This document shows, one piece after another, positions 21,810 to 35,098 of a DNA stretch of 64,000 nt (position 1 is the first letter of the stretch; every line of letters begins with the position of its first letter). Source of the stretch: Marasmius tenuissimus. Taxonomy: Eukaryota > Basidiomycota > Agaricomycetes > Agaricales > Marasmiaceae. The translations under genes were made by a program, and so were the position numbers. The stretch is from contig JAQOTA010000008.1 of assembly GCA_029532415.1 (NCBI GenBank), forward strand, positions 495,083-559,082. The letters run 5' to 3'. The notes beneath the pieces were generated by a model that had not been told where the DNA came from, did not search any database, and saw only the letters and a program-made list of their open reading frames with translations.

Positions 21810-24800
21810 GTAGTGACGGGGGGTTTGTATCTTTTCACACTTATAGTCATCAGTTTCTTGCGAAGACCTAAGGCACTTAAGTTTCCCTTACAATTGGGAC
21901 AATTGTCTTTACGCCAATAGTCCGCACGGCCTCCCTTTGTCAGAGAAGAAAAGAGTTACCTCAGGAGACTATAAGCCCAGCTATGTATACCACTTGTGAT
22001 CACGCCGGCCCGGAAGAGCACATGCCGTGTTATGGGCCTAAATGGGTGCATAATCGCTGGGGCAAGTGATTGGTAAAAGCGATTCGTCATCCACTCGGCA
22101 TGACAAAAATAGCGGCCTTTGTTCCACATCAAGCCGAGGGGGCCTCTATTGACACGGCTCGCCTCCGTGTTCGTACGCGTACCCTCTCGGGTTGCGTTCT
22201 CTTCACTACACAACTGCAAGGATCAGTAAATCTTCTCACCGTCCCCCCCACGATCGCTGTTGGAAACTGAGCGTCCCGTCTGGATAACGTGAAGGTTTAT
22301 CGTCTGTGACTCCCGCGATCGCTGTACCGGTTATACATTCTATCATTCAGGTCCGGAAAATCAGTTATCCAGCTATCCAAGTGCCTCCCATAGCCGGTAC
22401 CGAGGACTGGCTGGTCTTTTCTGAAACTCTTTCGAGTTCGTGCAGGAGATCTCTCACACCGAGAGCGATGAATCCGATGGTGAATTTGCTGGAATCGAGG
22501 CTAACCAGCCTCAGCACTGTCTCTAAAACCATAATAAACGTTAGACTAAGCATTTGGGGGAATCAATATAACCGGGACGACGGGACCGAGGCATAAGCGT
22601 ATCGGAAGACTTCCATGAATAGAGCTGTTCTTTCTGCAAAATCAGGATGACACGGGCCCCAGTGAGAGCATCAATTCCAACAAATCTCATCCGCAGCGGG
22701 AAGGAGGGAAACCTAAAGCTAGAGCGATTTGCTGGATTGCATAGATAGTAGTGACAAGCCCTGGCCCAGGAGTGTCTTCTCACAACCCCTTCAATGTATC
22801 CTCCGTGCCTTCCGATCCGGAAATATTTACAGCTGCTACAGGTTAACCATTCATCTGGTACTCGGAGTACACCCTCTGAAACTCTTATGGACCTCAAAAA
22901 AGTGAATCAGAGCCGGGACTCTGTGCTCATCACCGACCTCTCATCCTTCCGAAATTCTTCCGTGAGAGCACCTTTCCCCTCGACCCAACTCGAACCCAGG
23001 GCGACTTGATATGAGCATGTTATACCAGTAGTGCACCGATTGTTATCACTTCTGTCTCGCGTATTTGATGTACAAAGGACGCGCCTGCGGTCAGCAAGAA
23101 GGTTTTGAGCACCCTAGCGGACATAAGCTGACCGTAGCAAGATAAATATAGAACCCTGTTTCGGGAAGCTATGGTCAGGGAAGTGACCCAAAAAAAGAAC
23201 CATCTACGCGCAAGCTCGCTAGGTAGCAGACCTGAAGTCAAGCCGGCCAAAACGAAGCCCCATGAATTCTCGGTCTGCTTACTTCTCACAAGTCGTCTTC
23301 TAAGCTACGTACATAGTTTTACCTCTGTGCGATCAGTGCCTGGTGTGAGCGTAAGACCCGCAGCGCTTGCGATGCATGTGGTTTCCCGACTCCTATCATC
23401 TTCTCATATCTTGCGCCGGAACCTTTTAGCAATCCTGTATTGATTCGACATTAACACCATGTCATCAAGATCAGACTTGATACAGTTCTCTTCACACCGT
23501 GCTATACCACCCTCCCGATGTTCGAGGCGTTCTCACACCAGTGTCAAAATGATGATGCATATGCGCTAGAGGGGGAAAGTGTTCCAGGTTTGTATACTGA
23601 CCGGGAGTACCTGGTTCGAACCTTCGGGCTGAAACATTGAATCTGTATGTGCAAACTCATAAGTGAGAAAGGTGTGCATTCGAGCTAAACCAAAAGCTTC
23701 AAAGTAGTTTCCGACTGGTTCCTGAACATTGTACAGCTCTAATCGCTCTTCAGTGTAAGGAATGTCCTCGACATTGTACGATATTCTAGTGTGCATTTAC
23801 AGCAGCCACTGGCCTTTTGGGGCATCTCCGTCATCTGTCCGAGACCGACGTTCGGACATTTTGAGGGTGTCCCTGAGCCTCTGCTCATAGAGATTCTCGA
23901 GTCAGAGCTACGACCACACTTCTTTTCAGGTACTACCAAACATTAAGGGCACTTCTCCCTCTCCTACCACCCCGGAGGAGTACGAATGGCGGAACGGGTT
24001 AATGTCGGCGATGACTCTACCGTTGATAATCTAGTTCTTATCTAGGCAAATGCCGCCGTCACATCAGTGCCTGATGACGGTCACCCACAGTGGTCTCTCC
24101 GCTTCCACGACCATCGCACACAACGTACACCTTTCAGAAAAGTCGAATCCAGCGGAACAGAACGGGTTTCTCGACAACGGGTGGGGAAATTCTCATGAAG
24201 AGGCACGTAACCTCTCCGAGTTAGTGGATACGATTACTCATCTCGCGAAACTGCTCAGGCTTGGACTGACCCGCGACACAGATATCGGGGCGCACAACAC
24301 TATCTTTTGAGCTTTTGGTGGCCATCCTGAATTGATACTTATACAAACGGGTTAAAGTCCCGTCTTTTTAAATACCTCTGGCACTTAGAACCTGTAGTTT
24401 TGCGACACAGGACCTCAACTTTCGGCCAGGAACAGAAGTAAGTGACGAAGGCGACCCTGCAAAATCCTTTTCAACATATCTATGTGTCATGACTACTGAT
24501 CACAGTCTCGAGGATTCGATGTGTCTTGCACAACATGTCAATGGAACGGGAAGGATTGAATCCTGTCTGCGGGGTTGTTGTCCATCCGGAGGTGAATGCA
24601 AATTGGAGTTTTTCAATAGCGAACGTGAGTGGGTGAATGGAACTATCATCGAAAGCAGCTGATGAAAGCGGTTTCACGTTGAGCATTTTTGGACTGGTAG
24701 CACGTTTGCACATGGGCTTCAGGCCACACTCGACCTTCAAAACCCTTTTATGGGTTAGTATGAGGCTACAAATGACCATTTGTATTGCAAAAGAGACGAG

Positions 24801-25411
24801 ATCAATTTACCGTCGTACCCGCAGAGCGCAAGGCACTGATATTGTAGCTGACCGGTGTTGTTCTGCTTTGGCTGATCGGGAAGGCCTGAGAAAAGAGATC
24901 TATCGAATGCCGATGTAAGCAGCTTCCTTCATCGCCTGTAGGCGGAGGTACACGGCTCACATACAGCTGTCTCATAGTACCGCCCACAGAAACTCCCTGT
25001 ATAGCGACGTTTTTACTCGAGTGACAATCCGGGAGTATATGATGTGCGTATACTGTTCCCGGCTAATCTCAAAGTCAAGATGTACATAACGCTTGTACAT
25101 TACCCACGTAAAGACGCTGATTGCGGAACTTCGAGTCGGATATGAAGCTTGTCCGTTTTTCCCTGCGTCTAATCTGACCGTTCTCAGTCATACCAATTTC
25201 AGCAACCCATTGAGTTGCGGATTCTCGACACATCCACTTTCGCGCCACTACACTTAGATTCTTACCACGCCGGTCGAATGGAGGAAGCCCACGAACTACA
25301 GTCTCGTAACCGGTTCGGATCGCAATAACATACCCATTTATCGCCTCTCACACTTGCGATTTGACTCCTTGCCGTGTTGCTGAGTCATTTCTTCCTTTCA
25401 TCCTCTTTGAG
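21810..25411. other. Gene-poor stretch, 3.6 kb
   Basis: Only short, scattered open frames are present. A minus-strand stretch at 23566-23796 and a plus-strand stretch at about 23800-23940 read like pieces of coding exons (balanced composition, splice-like borders), but no product can be assembled or named. I see no repeats of length. Confidence 0.4.
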
Positions 25412-25419
25412 TATAAAAG
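25412..25419 (+). promoter_or_regulatory. TATA box of the laccase gene
   Basis: TATAAAAG lies 46 bp before the laccase start codon, a normal distance for a short fungal leader. Confidence 0.6.
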
Positions 25420-25464
25420 CCTAGGATTTCAGTCAAGCTAGAACCCAGAACAACTCGCAGCAAA

Positions 25465-27908
25465 ATGCCTCGTCTTGTTTCTTCCCTGGTCGCTGCTATT
25501 GTTATTCTCGCAGAACAATCACTTGCAGCGATAGGTCCTGTGGCTGACCTAGTCATCACCAACAAGGATGTCTCTCCCGATGGCTTCACGCGTGGTGCGG
25601 TCGTTGCTGGCGGCACCACCATTGGGCCGCTCATCAAGGGAAACAAGGTCAGCCTTCTTCCATGACATTCAATACCAAAGCTCACTGTGTCGGGGAATAG
25701 AACGACAACTTCAAGCTCAACGTTGTCAACAACTTGAACGACAATACGATGTTGCAGTCGACGAGTATTGTGAGAACCTTCTTTCCTAGATTCTTTATCG
25801 CTAGAGCTTTGACCCTCGTATTCCCCACGTTCCCCTCGATAGCACTGGCATGGATTCTTCCAGAAGGGTAGCTCCTGGGCCGATGGCCCTTCCTTTGTCA
25901 CTCAATGCCCAATTGCGAAGGGACATAGCTTCCTTTACGACTTCAAGGCTCAAGATCAAGCTGGGACGTTCTGGTATCATTCTCACCTGTGTAAGTTCGA
26001 AGCCTTCCCCCTCTTCCGAACCATGTTTGAATTGGTTGATAGCTACTCAGTATTGCGACGGCCTTCGTGGGCCCCTGGTTGTTTATGATCCCAACGATCC
26101 CCACAAGAGCTTATACGACGTGGACGATGGTACTGTTCCCGTCCTTCAGATGAGCAATCCCGGCTGATGGCTATATCTCTTTCGGTAGAATCCACCGTCA
26201 TCACCCTGGCAGATTGGTATCACGACAAAGCTAAAACGTTGACGTTCCCGTACGTTTTACCCGCATTGTCCGAGTGCTCTCCGTTCCAACTGATTTTGAT
26301 TGATTACTAGTACGCCTCAGTCTACTCTCATCAACGGGCTGGGACGCTGGAACCAAGGCAGCGCGACCTCACCACTGACAGTTATCACTGTCCAGCCTGG
26401 GAAAAGGTCCGTTTGACCTCCTCGAAGCACCATCATGACTAATTAGATCCTCCGACAGGTACCGATTCCGTGTCGTTAATATTGCTTGTGACCCCGGCTA
26501 TGACTTCCATATCGACGGGCATGTTTTGTGAGCCTTTTTTCTTCGACCCGTTTGATATCCGGTTGTCGGACTGAATGATGACTCCCAGCGATGTTATCGA
26601 AGTCGATTCAATCAGCCATCAGGTTAAGCGAGCAGACTCGCTCAGGATCTTCGCCGGTCAACGATATTCGCTCGTTGTGAGTACTCAGGATCCACATCGT
26701 TCCTTGTATAATTATAGAGAGTTTATTCAAATCGTTTCCAGCTCAAAGCAGATCAACCCGTCGGTAACTACTGTGCGTCACTTCGCCCATCAACACAAAG
26801 TATATATGTAGCTGACATATATCTATATCAGGGATTCGTGCTAATCCCAACTTGGGCCCCTCCGGTTTCGTAAATGGTATCAACTCGGCGATCTTGCGCT
26901 ATGCTGGCGCTCCCGCCCAGGAACCTCCCAATCCAACATTCACATCGAGCGCTCCATTGAACGAGGCTCAACTCAGCGTGAGTTGTATTCATTCTATCTA
27001 CCTCCGTGTCTCCCGGCTGATCAACCGGAAACGTTCGTTCAGCCCCTTCAGAATCCGGGAGCACCTGGCAATCCCACTCAGGGAGGAACGGACGTTGCGA
27101 TGCATTTCAACTTCCAATTTGCTGTCTGTATCTGTATATTCTCAAGCCTAAGGTCCTTAGCACTAACGCACTTCTCTTGGCGCATGACAGGGAGGCAGGT
27201 TTACCCTCAACGGCAAGACATTTACGCCTCCTACTGTTCCTGTCCTACTTCAAATTCTGAGTGGCGCTCAAACCCCCGACAAACTTCTACCCGAAGGCAT
27301 GGTGTTCCCACTACCTCGAGATGCAACGGTCGAGTTGTCTTTCATCGGAGGATTACTTGGAATCGAGCATCCTTTACATCTGCACGGGGTTCGCTCTTCC
27401 ACTCCATTAGCGTGTGACTGTTTACTCAACTTTTCAATAGCACGCGTTTGACGTCGTCAGACCAGCAGGAAGTAGCACCTATAACTACGCCAACCCCGTG
27501 CGTATATTCACCTCTCCGACTGTTGTGGGTTCTTGACATTGATGCCCACTCTCTCCAGATCCGACGAGACGTAGTTAGCTTAGGCGCAGCAAGCGACAAC
27601 GTTACCATTCGTTTCCGCACCGACAACCCAGGACCTTGGTTCATGCATTGTCATATTGACTGGCATTTGGAAGCGTAAGTCCTTCAATCTTTGGGGTTCA
27701 AGTGGGTAAGGGTTTGACGTTTTCTGTTCCTTAGTGGTTTCGCCGCGGTGTTCGCAGAAAGAACAGCAGAATGGGGATTCTCGGCACCTCCACGTGGGTC
27801 TTCAATACTACCTCTCGTGTTTGAAGACGTACTAACTTTGGCGTTATCACAGCGGCTTGGGATGACCTTTGCCCGACATACAATGCACTCAGCCCAGGCG
27901 ACCTTTAA
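25465..27908 (+). CDS. Laccase (secreted multicopper oxidase)
   Basis: Blue copper oxidase that oxidises phenols and lignin-related compounds while reducing oxygen to water outside the cell. Sixteen exons (25465-25647, 25701-25769, 25843-25990, 26043-26129, 26189-26249, 26311-26406, 26459-26527, 26589-26676, 26742-26772, 26832-26977, 27043-27123, 27191-27388, 27441-27497, 27559-27674, 27735-27793, 27853-27908) give 514 residues. A signal peptide covers about residues 1-22. All four copper motifs are complete: HWHG from 85, WYHSH 128-132, HPLHLHG 413-419 and [12 protein letters not shown] 468-479. The residue ten after the type-1 Cys469 is Phe479, not Met or Leu, a feature linked to higher redox potential. 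The 16-exon layout is typical of agaricomycete laccases. Some donors are weak (GTCTGT, GTTCGC) but GT-AG. Confidence 0.96.
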
Positions 27909-30352
27909 ACTGTAAACAAGACCAGGGTACTAGAATTTCACCCCGTTGAATACGAGGCTCAACTTTTGCCCTTTCTTATCTCCAACGTTTTTTCATCTAC
28001 TGGGCCTCTACCTATTTGAAAAACCCTAGTACAAACAATCTATCCAGTCTACTTGTTTTGGTCTTGGAATGTATTTATCGGTAAATATTGGCATTCGGTC
28101 AACAGAAGATTTTGTGGTTACATACTCAAATCGTCTCGGAGTGAACTCGCGTACTGATTGAGGCCCTGGTGCGGTCCGAGGGGGCCATCGAGAGAAGTCA
28201 AGGGAGAAGGTCGGTTGTAACAGGGTTGGACTAGCCCACATGCAACGACATACCTGGAATTTGAGGGAGAAAAGTGGTTTAGGAAAGACCCAAAACGAAT
28301 GGGAGGTGTTTAGCGACGACATCAGAAGGTTGCCTGCAAATTCCCTCGCAGAACCCCGATCTAAACAGTCGGCGCTCTCGTCCCTTCCAATACCGTTGGC
28401 ATCGAAGCTTCACCAGCTCCTGGGTTGGCAAGCGGATAGGAGCAAGTAGAATTCACGCCCTCGGAAGCTGTACCAGAAATAAGGGAAGCACTAGAATATG
28501 TGTCCCTGATTCTCGTGGAGAATGTTCAGTGTTGTGGTGCGGCGAAATATCGGGAATCCCGGGCTGTACGTGCCGTTATCTTTGGTTACGGAAAACGCCG
28601 TTATCTCATCCAAATCTCATCAGTCCCTGATGTCAACGACAACACGCCAGCGGGCGGCGAAGCTTTTCCCTTCCACGATCATTTGCCGTGCCTCTGATTC
28701 GAGTTCGACAGGGAAAGCCAACTATGTTTCGACTACTCACTGAAAGCGTCAATCTTAAACTGCTGTCGCACGCAGAATCCTCCTCCATCGCCTCGTCTTG
28801 GATTCTTATCATGACTTATCCACCTAGAAACCGCCAAACCTTTTCGTCGAGTGCCCTCGAGAAGTCTTGAGAAGTCACTAGTCACCCTCAATAGCAATCT
28901 GCGATAACGACAAGTGCACCATCTTTCTGTACACCAATCTTAGTCTGTAGCTTTATTCGTGGCTCTGGGCTCAAAATCGCACGAGTAACGACGACCCTCA
29001 AAAACATCCTGTTCGTCGTTTGGACTTATCAGTCACGGTCACCGGGGGTCGTCTTGACATGTTCAATCTTCTCGGTGCCCTAAATGCAGTGGAGTCGAAA
29101 TGACTTCCCTTGCTTCCGAGGTCCCAGATTCATTAATGGAAAATGAAAGCGACCCCCATCGACAGCAACGTAGTAAATCTGACTGGAGCCACCGCCTTAC
29201 TGTCCTGGAGTTTCACGTGAAGCTTCATGGCCCGGTCAGAATGAACTGGGTAACTCGCTTCTCTCTTGGGAAAGTGAATAAGGTTCCCATGGGCACGAAA
29301 TCTTGGGTTGATCGGTAATTATCTTCCTTGCAGATTCGGAGCATTACATCAAAACAAAGACACTAATCCTGGGCGCAACCTGCATAGTCACCCATTCGGC
29401 AAATCCTATCGCTCTCGGAGCTGATGAAACGAAGTAAGGCGGAACGTAATTCCTTCTTAAAATCATCTAACCTGCCGACGCGCTCATAAAACCACCCTGC
29501 TTCTATCATTCTTCTCGAAAGGAAGCATGGTCCCAGGAATTTTCATTTAGACTGGGTTAAGTGGTGTAAGTTGAATGTTATGGCTCGGGACTGGCTCCCA
29601 CTTCTCTTCACTTCAAGGAGTGGGCGTGGTGACTGCGATTGTTGGCTGGGTCGTGTAAGCATATCTTGTCTTTTATCGTCTAAACTCGTCACTTTTGAAA
29701 GTTCTCAACTCGCTAACCTAGCATTTTTTGTTGGTAAGCAGGCCTAATAACTAACTAAGCTCCACTCAGTCGCGATCGTTGTAAAGTTATTTGTTGCGCC
29801 CTCGAGATCACTGATGCCACCAGATATCGCAATACTTAGATATAGGGCTGTGAGTCCCGAATAAGAGTCCATCTGATGTATCAGGTTCAGTGAGTTACAC
29901 CACGATATGGTGTGTCATTTGTCAATTTACCACCCTAGGGACAGTAGCAGAAACTGCAGATTCAAAGTCTTGAAAACTTTCAGTGGCGTGCTGTCATCGA
30001 CTTCACCGCCGAACCACTAACAACGTCTATATGCACGGACTCGTCAACCGGGAACCGACGCGGAAGCAAGGGAAAGTCTGGAGTTACTAGAGCTGAGTTG
30101 GTTTCTGACGGTGCGTATCATTTCGATCGTGATCCATCCCATACTGTCAGGCAAGTACATTTAGCCGTGCTGTATGTACATAGCTCCACTCCGACCGGAA
30201 GCTGTGCCACATATCTCTAATTTAACCCTCCATCGTCCACTGGGACTTGCTTCCTGACACTGATACTTTCCAGCACTGGGAGTCGATATTTCTCTTTCTC
30301 TCAAGTCTCGAGACGTCAATCATCCTCCAGTGGATTAGACTATTGAATGGCT
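27909..30352. other. Gene-poor stretch
   Basis: No gene can be supported over 2.4 kb. Short open frames at 28240-28449, 28500-28743 and 29100-29318 have no recognisable content. Confidence 0.4.
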
Positions 30353-32074
30353 ATGATTCGCTTCCTCTCCATCCTTTTGCTCTTTTGCTACATGCAATAC
30401 GTGCGATCGTTCAACTTCAAGGTGGAAGGCCAACCAGGACAGTGCAATCCCATATCTTTCTCTTGGACTGGTGAGTAGGAAACGTTGCGCGAGAAACACG
30501 GGTTCCACTCACGTTACGTTGGAACATCAGGCGGACAAACTCCGTTTAGGCTCATAGTGGTCGTCGTTGGTCGTGTTTCCCGGACATTTGAATGGGCGGA
30601 GCCCTGACATAACGATTCTCAGCCTGGGCAAGTGAACATCAATATGTCGATTCCCGATTCGAATTTCAAGGATAATGAAGGGACATTCAGCATCGATGCG
30701 CTCAAAATCGCTCGAGGAAACCAGACGTTTTTCATGATGTCAGATACCACGGGGCCGGTGAGCGGTGTTACATCGTCATTGATGATGGTAGGGGAAAGTA
30801 CGAGTGGGCAGAATTGCAACACCACTGAGCCCGGTCTGTTTTCCTGCATTGTTGTGTATATGTTTTTGCTTATTAAACTATCAAGCCGTTGATTTCTTCT
30901 TCTCCGCTGGAAGATCCCTGATTCAGTGTGTGAATTTTCCTTTCACGAATTACGATGTGGCAATAAAACCCCTGACAATATTCGTGAGTTTCTCGGTCGT
31001 GAATTCCATTTGACTTGGGTAATTAACTTCCCTCTCCTGATAGGCGCACATCCCGAGTGGTCATGATTCTTTCGTCCTCCCTTTCTCACCTCCCGATGCC
31101 ACGGCCTTCAGATGGAAAGCGAATATTACTGCACAGACTGAAGTCGCGTTTTCAGCGATCGATTCTAGAGGCAGAATTGGCGGCACCGACATAACGCGTC
31201 GCGTCGCGCCCTCTGGTGACAGCACATGTCTCTTATCTTCAGGTGGTAATGGTCGCCGGGAGACATTTCGCCTAATAACTCAGACGATGGGGGAGATCAT
31301 AAGATACTATCTATCGGGACCATAGCTGGAATCGCTGTCGGAAGCGCCTTCATTGCTTGTATCCTGATTGGAGTTGTTTGATGCATCATGAGGAGACGCT
31401 CGAGGTCGAAACAGCCTCGAAGATTGAATCTCTCTGCGCAAACCACTCTTCCCAATCAGTTCACCATCGTTCCTGATCCTGCAGAACCTGGAACCACACT
31501 CTTCGCCGCTCCAGGTGCCAAGGCTTCTACTACATCTTTCCCTCCCGACCACCTAGGACAAAACACACCGTTTGCATCGCTATCGGCAACTCCTCCACCA
31601 CAACTGCAGTACTGTACCATTTCGAGATGATCGTCAGGTCACGCGTCACAGGGGACCCAGAAATGGTGAAATGTCACACCCTGTCACGCGTCCCAGGCCT
31701 GACTGTCGAAAATTTTCCGAAGTTCAAACCCAAATTTGGCCCAGAAATCGCCCAAAAACGACGAATTTCGAAAAAATTTCCGGTCGGTCACGGCGGACCG
31801 ACCTTCCTGTCGAAACCAAAAAGTGAAACTTTTGGTCACAGGTCACACCCCCTGACGAATATCTCGAAATGGTACAGTATCATGACGGCGGGCTCATGCC
31901 TTCGCCAGATCAAGGTGCTAGCTTGGGCCGGAGGATTATTGTACACCGTGATATCGACGAGGGAGACGCACAGATAGATCTTCCACCACGATACAGCGAT
32001 AGTCGGAATCCAATACCAGGTCTTGCAGAAACCTCATCCCCAGTAGCTTTTGTTGGCCGCACGGAAAAATTTTG
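30353..32074 (+). pseudogene. Single-pass surface protein of mushroom-specific type, decayed
   Basis: The layout is that of a common agaricomycete membrane protein: signal peptide, two beta-sandwich-like extracellular repeats, one TM helix and a Pro/Ser-rich cytoplasmic tail. The N-terminus (30353-30470) reads signal peptide then a GQC-P-SFSWTGG motif. Exons continue at about 30531-30567, 30626-30834, 30887-30983 and 31045-31240 and include TFFMMSDTTG, IQCVNF and SRGRIGGTD. The TM segment near 31311-31380 is interrupted by an in-frame TGA at about 31380. The tail is then frameshifted near 31610 and split by about 215 bp of foreign sequence before resuming (HDGG...IDLPPRYSDS) and ending near 32074. 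At least three lesions make it a pseudogene. The donor after 30567 is inferred from family similarity. Confidence 0.7.
31637..31850. repeat. Probable small insertion within the surface-protein pseudogene
   Basis: Coding similarity to the family tail stops at about 31636 and resumes at about 31851. The block between contains repeated GTCAC motifs (GTCACGCGTCACAGG at 31638, a near copy at 31681, GTCACAGGTCACACC near its end) and no coding sense. Ends and target duplication are not clear. Confidence 0.4.
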
Positions 32075-33523
32075 ATGGAACAGACGTCCTGCATCACTAC
32101 TCCGGCTCATTTGGTATTGCACGAGTTGACATTATTTAAATATTGTAGGTTCCCTCTTTCATACCCTCTTATTGTTGAGGAATCCCCTTTATTTTATGTT
32201 AACTTGGACAAAGCCAGACCATGAAACTAATACCGTTAACATAGAAATCTTTTACTTCCACTTGCCACGCATTCACCTAGTCAAAGTCTTCAACATGACT
32301 GAATTGGCCGGCATACACGGGAACCCACTGTGAGAGAAGCGGGATACTGAGATCTGGCGTAACCTTATGTTATGGCAAGCACCCGACAAGTCTCAACGCG
32401 TTCCCCATCCTCACACTCCTCATGACAAGCCCAATCTCCTGAGCTCTCCTTTTGCACTTCATCCTCACGTCCATACTATTGACTATCGAAACACCACCTT
32501 GTTTCTCGACTCTCAAGGAAATACTCCATCCCCTCGATGTATACTCTCTGATCCTAAAACCAATCCAAGAAGAGTCATAGCATATTCCCGAATCCTGTAC
32601 GTGGGACAGCATCTGCTCGTGAACCGCCAAAATAACTAACGGGCCGCCTCTTCGTTGTTTTGAGCATCTCAGGTAATGGGAGGATAAATAAAGAGATTAT
32701 CCCGGGGTTGGACGGTTCAATGAGATACCGCGACTCGTGCCCGGGCTTGGGGATCGCGTTCCGGTGGGTCTCGAGGGTTGAAATGAGCTGGAAATATGGC
32801 GGACCAGGACGTCAAGCGAGGGAGTCTGAGATCGCAAAACGGACTTCCAGGACGGATATGTGCCTCAGAGACGCATTGAGTGAAGATGCGAATGACGAGC
32901 TCGGAGAAAGTGGGCCGAGCACCAGGGAGTGGGGATGGTGGCAGTCATAGGGGGCAATCAGAATCGTTAGTCACGCCGGCGGTACTGAGAAAATGTCGAT
33001 GATCCCCGCTCATGCCGTGTGATACAATCCTCCTCCTACTTCTCCATACTTGAGGCGGACTGCTGAGAATATAAAAGGTACAGGCGCTTCACTGCTTCCT
33101 TTGCGGTGCCTCCAAGTATTTCAAGCTCGCGATGCCGCTTCCGATCCTCGTGCCAAATCAAGTTTCAACCTGAGTATACGGGAAGAGTTTGTCGAAGTGG
33201 TCCATCCACTCAAAACCCTCGGGAAGTAAAGGCGGCAGGAGACAAAGGTCATAATGTTACATGGCCAGTTTTGGTCAATCTGTGGCCGAGAGGGGCGTGG
33301 CTGAAGCACCCGATCATCTCCCGCAGCTGTCCAATTCGAATGATCTCGACCCGCAAGCATCGCATTTTAACCGGTAAGACCTCCGGTTTTCCCAATGTGG
33401 GCCTCTCTAGCTGATGCTCCACGCATACCCATCTGTAATAATAGTTCATCTCCCAAGGGGGTAGAGATCCGGCTTTCAGTAAGCTTCCCAGCACGGCCTC
33501 ACTCGATACCAGGAGTTGCACCA
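32075..33523. other. Intergenic, with an orphan TATA-like box
   Basis: No gene recognised. A TATAAAAGG at 33070-33078 is followed by a short open stretch (33106-33414) that decays into stops. It may mark the start of a dead gene, but no product can be assigned. Confidence 0.35.
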
Positions 33524-33533
33524 TATATATAAG
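33524..33533 (+). promoter_or_regulatory. TATA box of seven-TM gene copy A
   Basis: TATATATAAG lies 37 bp before the start codon at 33570. Confidence 0.5.
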
Positions 33534-33569
33534 ATTCTCTTTCAGCTGCAATCCTTGCCATCCTCTCCC

Positions 33570-35098
33570 ATGGTCCTTGATTCGAAGTCATTCGTGTCAA
33601 TTTCCTTCGCTTCCTCAGTAAGTGACCGTCATACGCTTTTTCAATGAGTCGTGCCATAACGGTTCTATCATCAGCTTCAGTTATTCTTCTACGGCAAGTG
33701 AAAAGATTGGCGTCAGGGAGCCAACACACCTCTTACTAGCGTGCCACCAGGATGCAATGCTGTCCTTTTCATCATTGGGATTCGACTTCTATGGCGCCGG
33801 AATATTCACCATGCACTCACATTTCACATTGTATCGACAGTCGTTCTATTCCTGCTTGCGACGATATCAGCAGTGACTATGACGGTCCAGACAAGCGCTA
33901 TGATGGGCCAGTGGACCACGGTCAACGTGTTCGCATGCAGGTAACTGGAATACAAAGATCAGATGCCTAGGTCAACCGCTGAGCCGTTTCCATCTAATAC
34001 CTGAGCAGTCTTGCTTTGAAGATCAATATTCAACTTCTTGCGTGGGTACCTACACCACTTCAGGTTACTAGATGTCTGACTTGATTGTGACTTGTTTTGC
34101 AGTTTTACCGCGATGACTATTTTGGTGAGATTTACTATCTTAAGATCTTTATATTGCTGCTGAAGTATATAAGGCCTATCGCTGCTACTACATCTGCAAT
34201 CGCTCTCTCAAATTCATTGTTCTCCCAGGATTACTCATTCTTCTTGAAGCTGGTAAATGCACCGCTCGACCGAACTCAAATCTCACTAACGAGTAAAGGT
34301 CATACACAGGATGTTATTACGCCGGATGGAACGACATATCCAAAGGCGCCTTCGGCAGTGACGAGGCAAGTCTTCCTAAATTAGCCATGGTCACGTCCAG
34401 TATTTCGGTAGTTTGTGAGATTGTCAGCAATCTATTGCTCACATCGACAATTGGTATGAAACTCTCCAATGTGTTCAGTCCTCGAATACCAGCTAAATGT
34501 GCTCCCTTTAGCTGTCAAAATTTGGTGGACTATGCGGAACTTAGAGATCGCAATGGGACGCCATTATCGGCCATCCTACACTCACATCATTACAGTAACG
34601 TGAGTAATGGAGGAGGCACATAAACATGTTTGCTGAGCCATGTGTTTTAGGGTGGAGTCCGGGATTATCATGCTAGTGTACTATACAATTTTCGCTGGAT
34701 TTTTCTTCGACAGCGGTAACGCTCAGGCCAAATGGGGTACCACTCTCTCAATATTGGAAGCGATGATGCCTCAAATACTGGTAGGTTTTTGCTACATGCG
34801 TCTCTTCCAAATTGAGTACAGACTAAGTTAACATTCATAGGCTTTTGCTCCCTTACTCATCGTTGTCCGGATCGGGCTCGGTCACTCGTTTGAAGAGCAC
34901 ACCCGAAACCCAAGCACCATGCGTGATACTCTGCACTCTGAGGGACGGTCACAGGCCCTGCAAGCTAGGAATCATCTGGCGACGTTCCGAACGACACAGG
35001 AGAATGATCAAGAATCTGTTATGGGCATTACTCTCCGAAGCTTCCAGCGTTCACAAGATGAGGAGAGTGTCGGTGGCAACAAATCGGAAAGATTGTAA
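33570..35098 (+). CDS. Seven-TM-type integral membrane protein, copy A (intact)
   Basis: Member of a large agaricomycete family of polytopic proteins with receptor-like layout and no known ligand or role. Ten exons (33570-33617, 33675-33693, 33751-33940, 34009-34041, 34103-34124, 34174-34252, 34310-34453, 34512-34599, 34651-34780, 34841-35098) give 336 residues. Landmarks are NAVLFIIGIRLLWRR, AYRCYYI, VESGII...FAGFFF and the family end motif FAPLLIVVRIGLG, followed by a hydrophilic cytoplasmic tail. Intron 2 begins GCAAGT, a GC-AG intron conserved in copy C. Copies B and C lie downstream on the same strand. Frame and phases are intact throughout. Confidence 0.82.

Noticed and set aside
33070..33414. 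TATAAAAGG followed by an open frame, as a possible gene
   Set aside because: The frame is short, has no recognisable content and breaks into stops within 300 bp.
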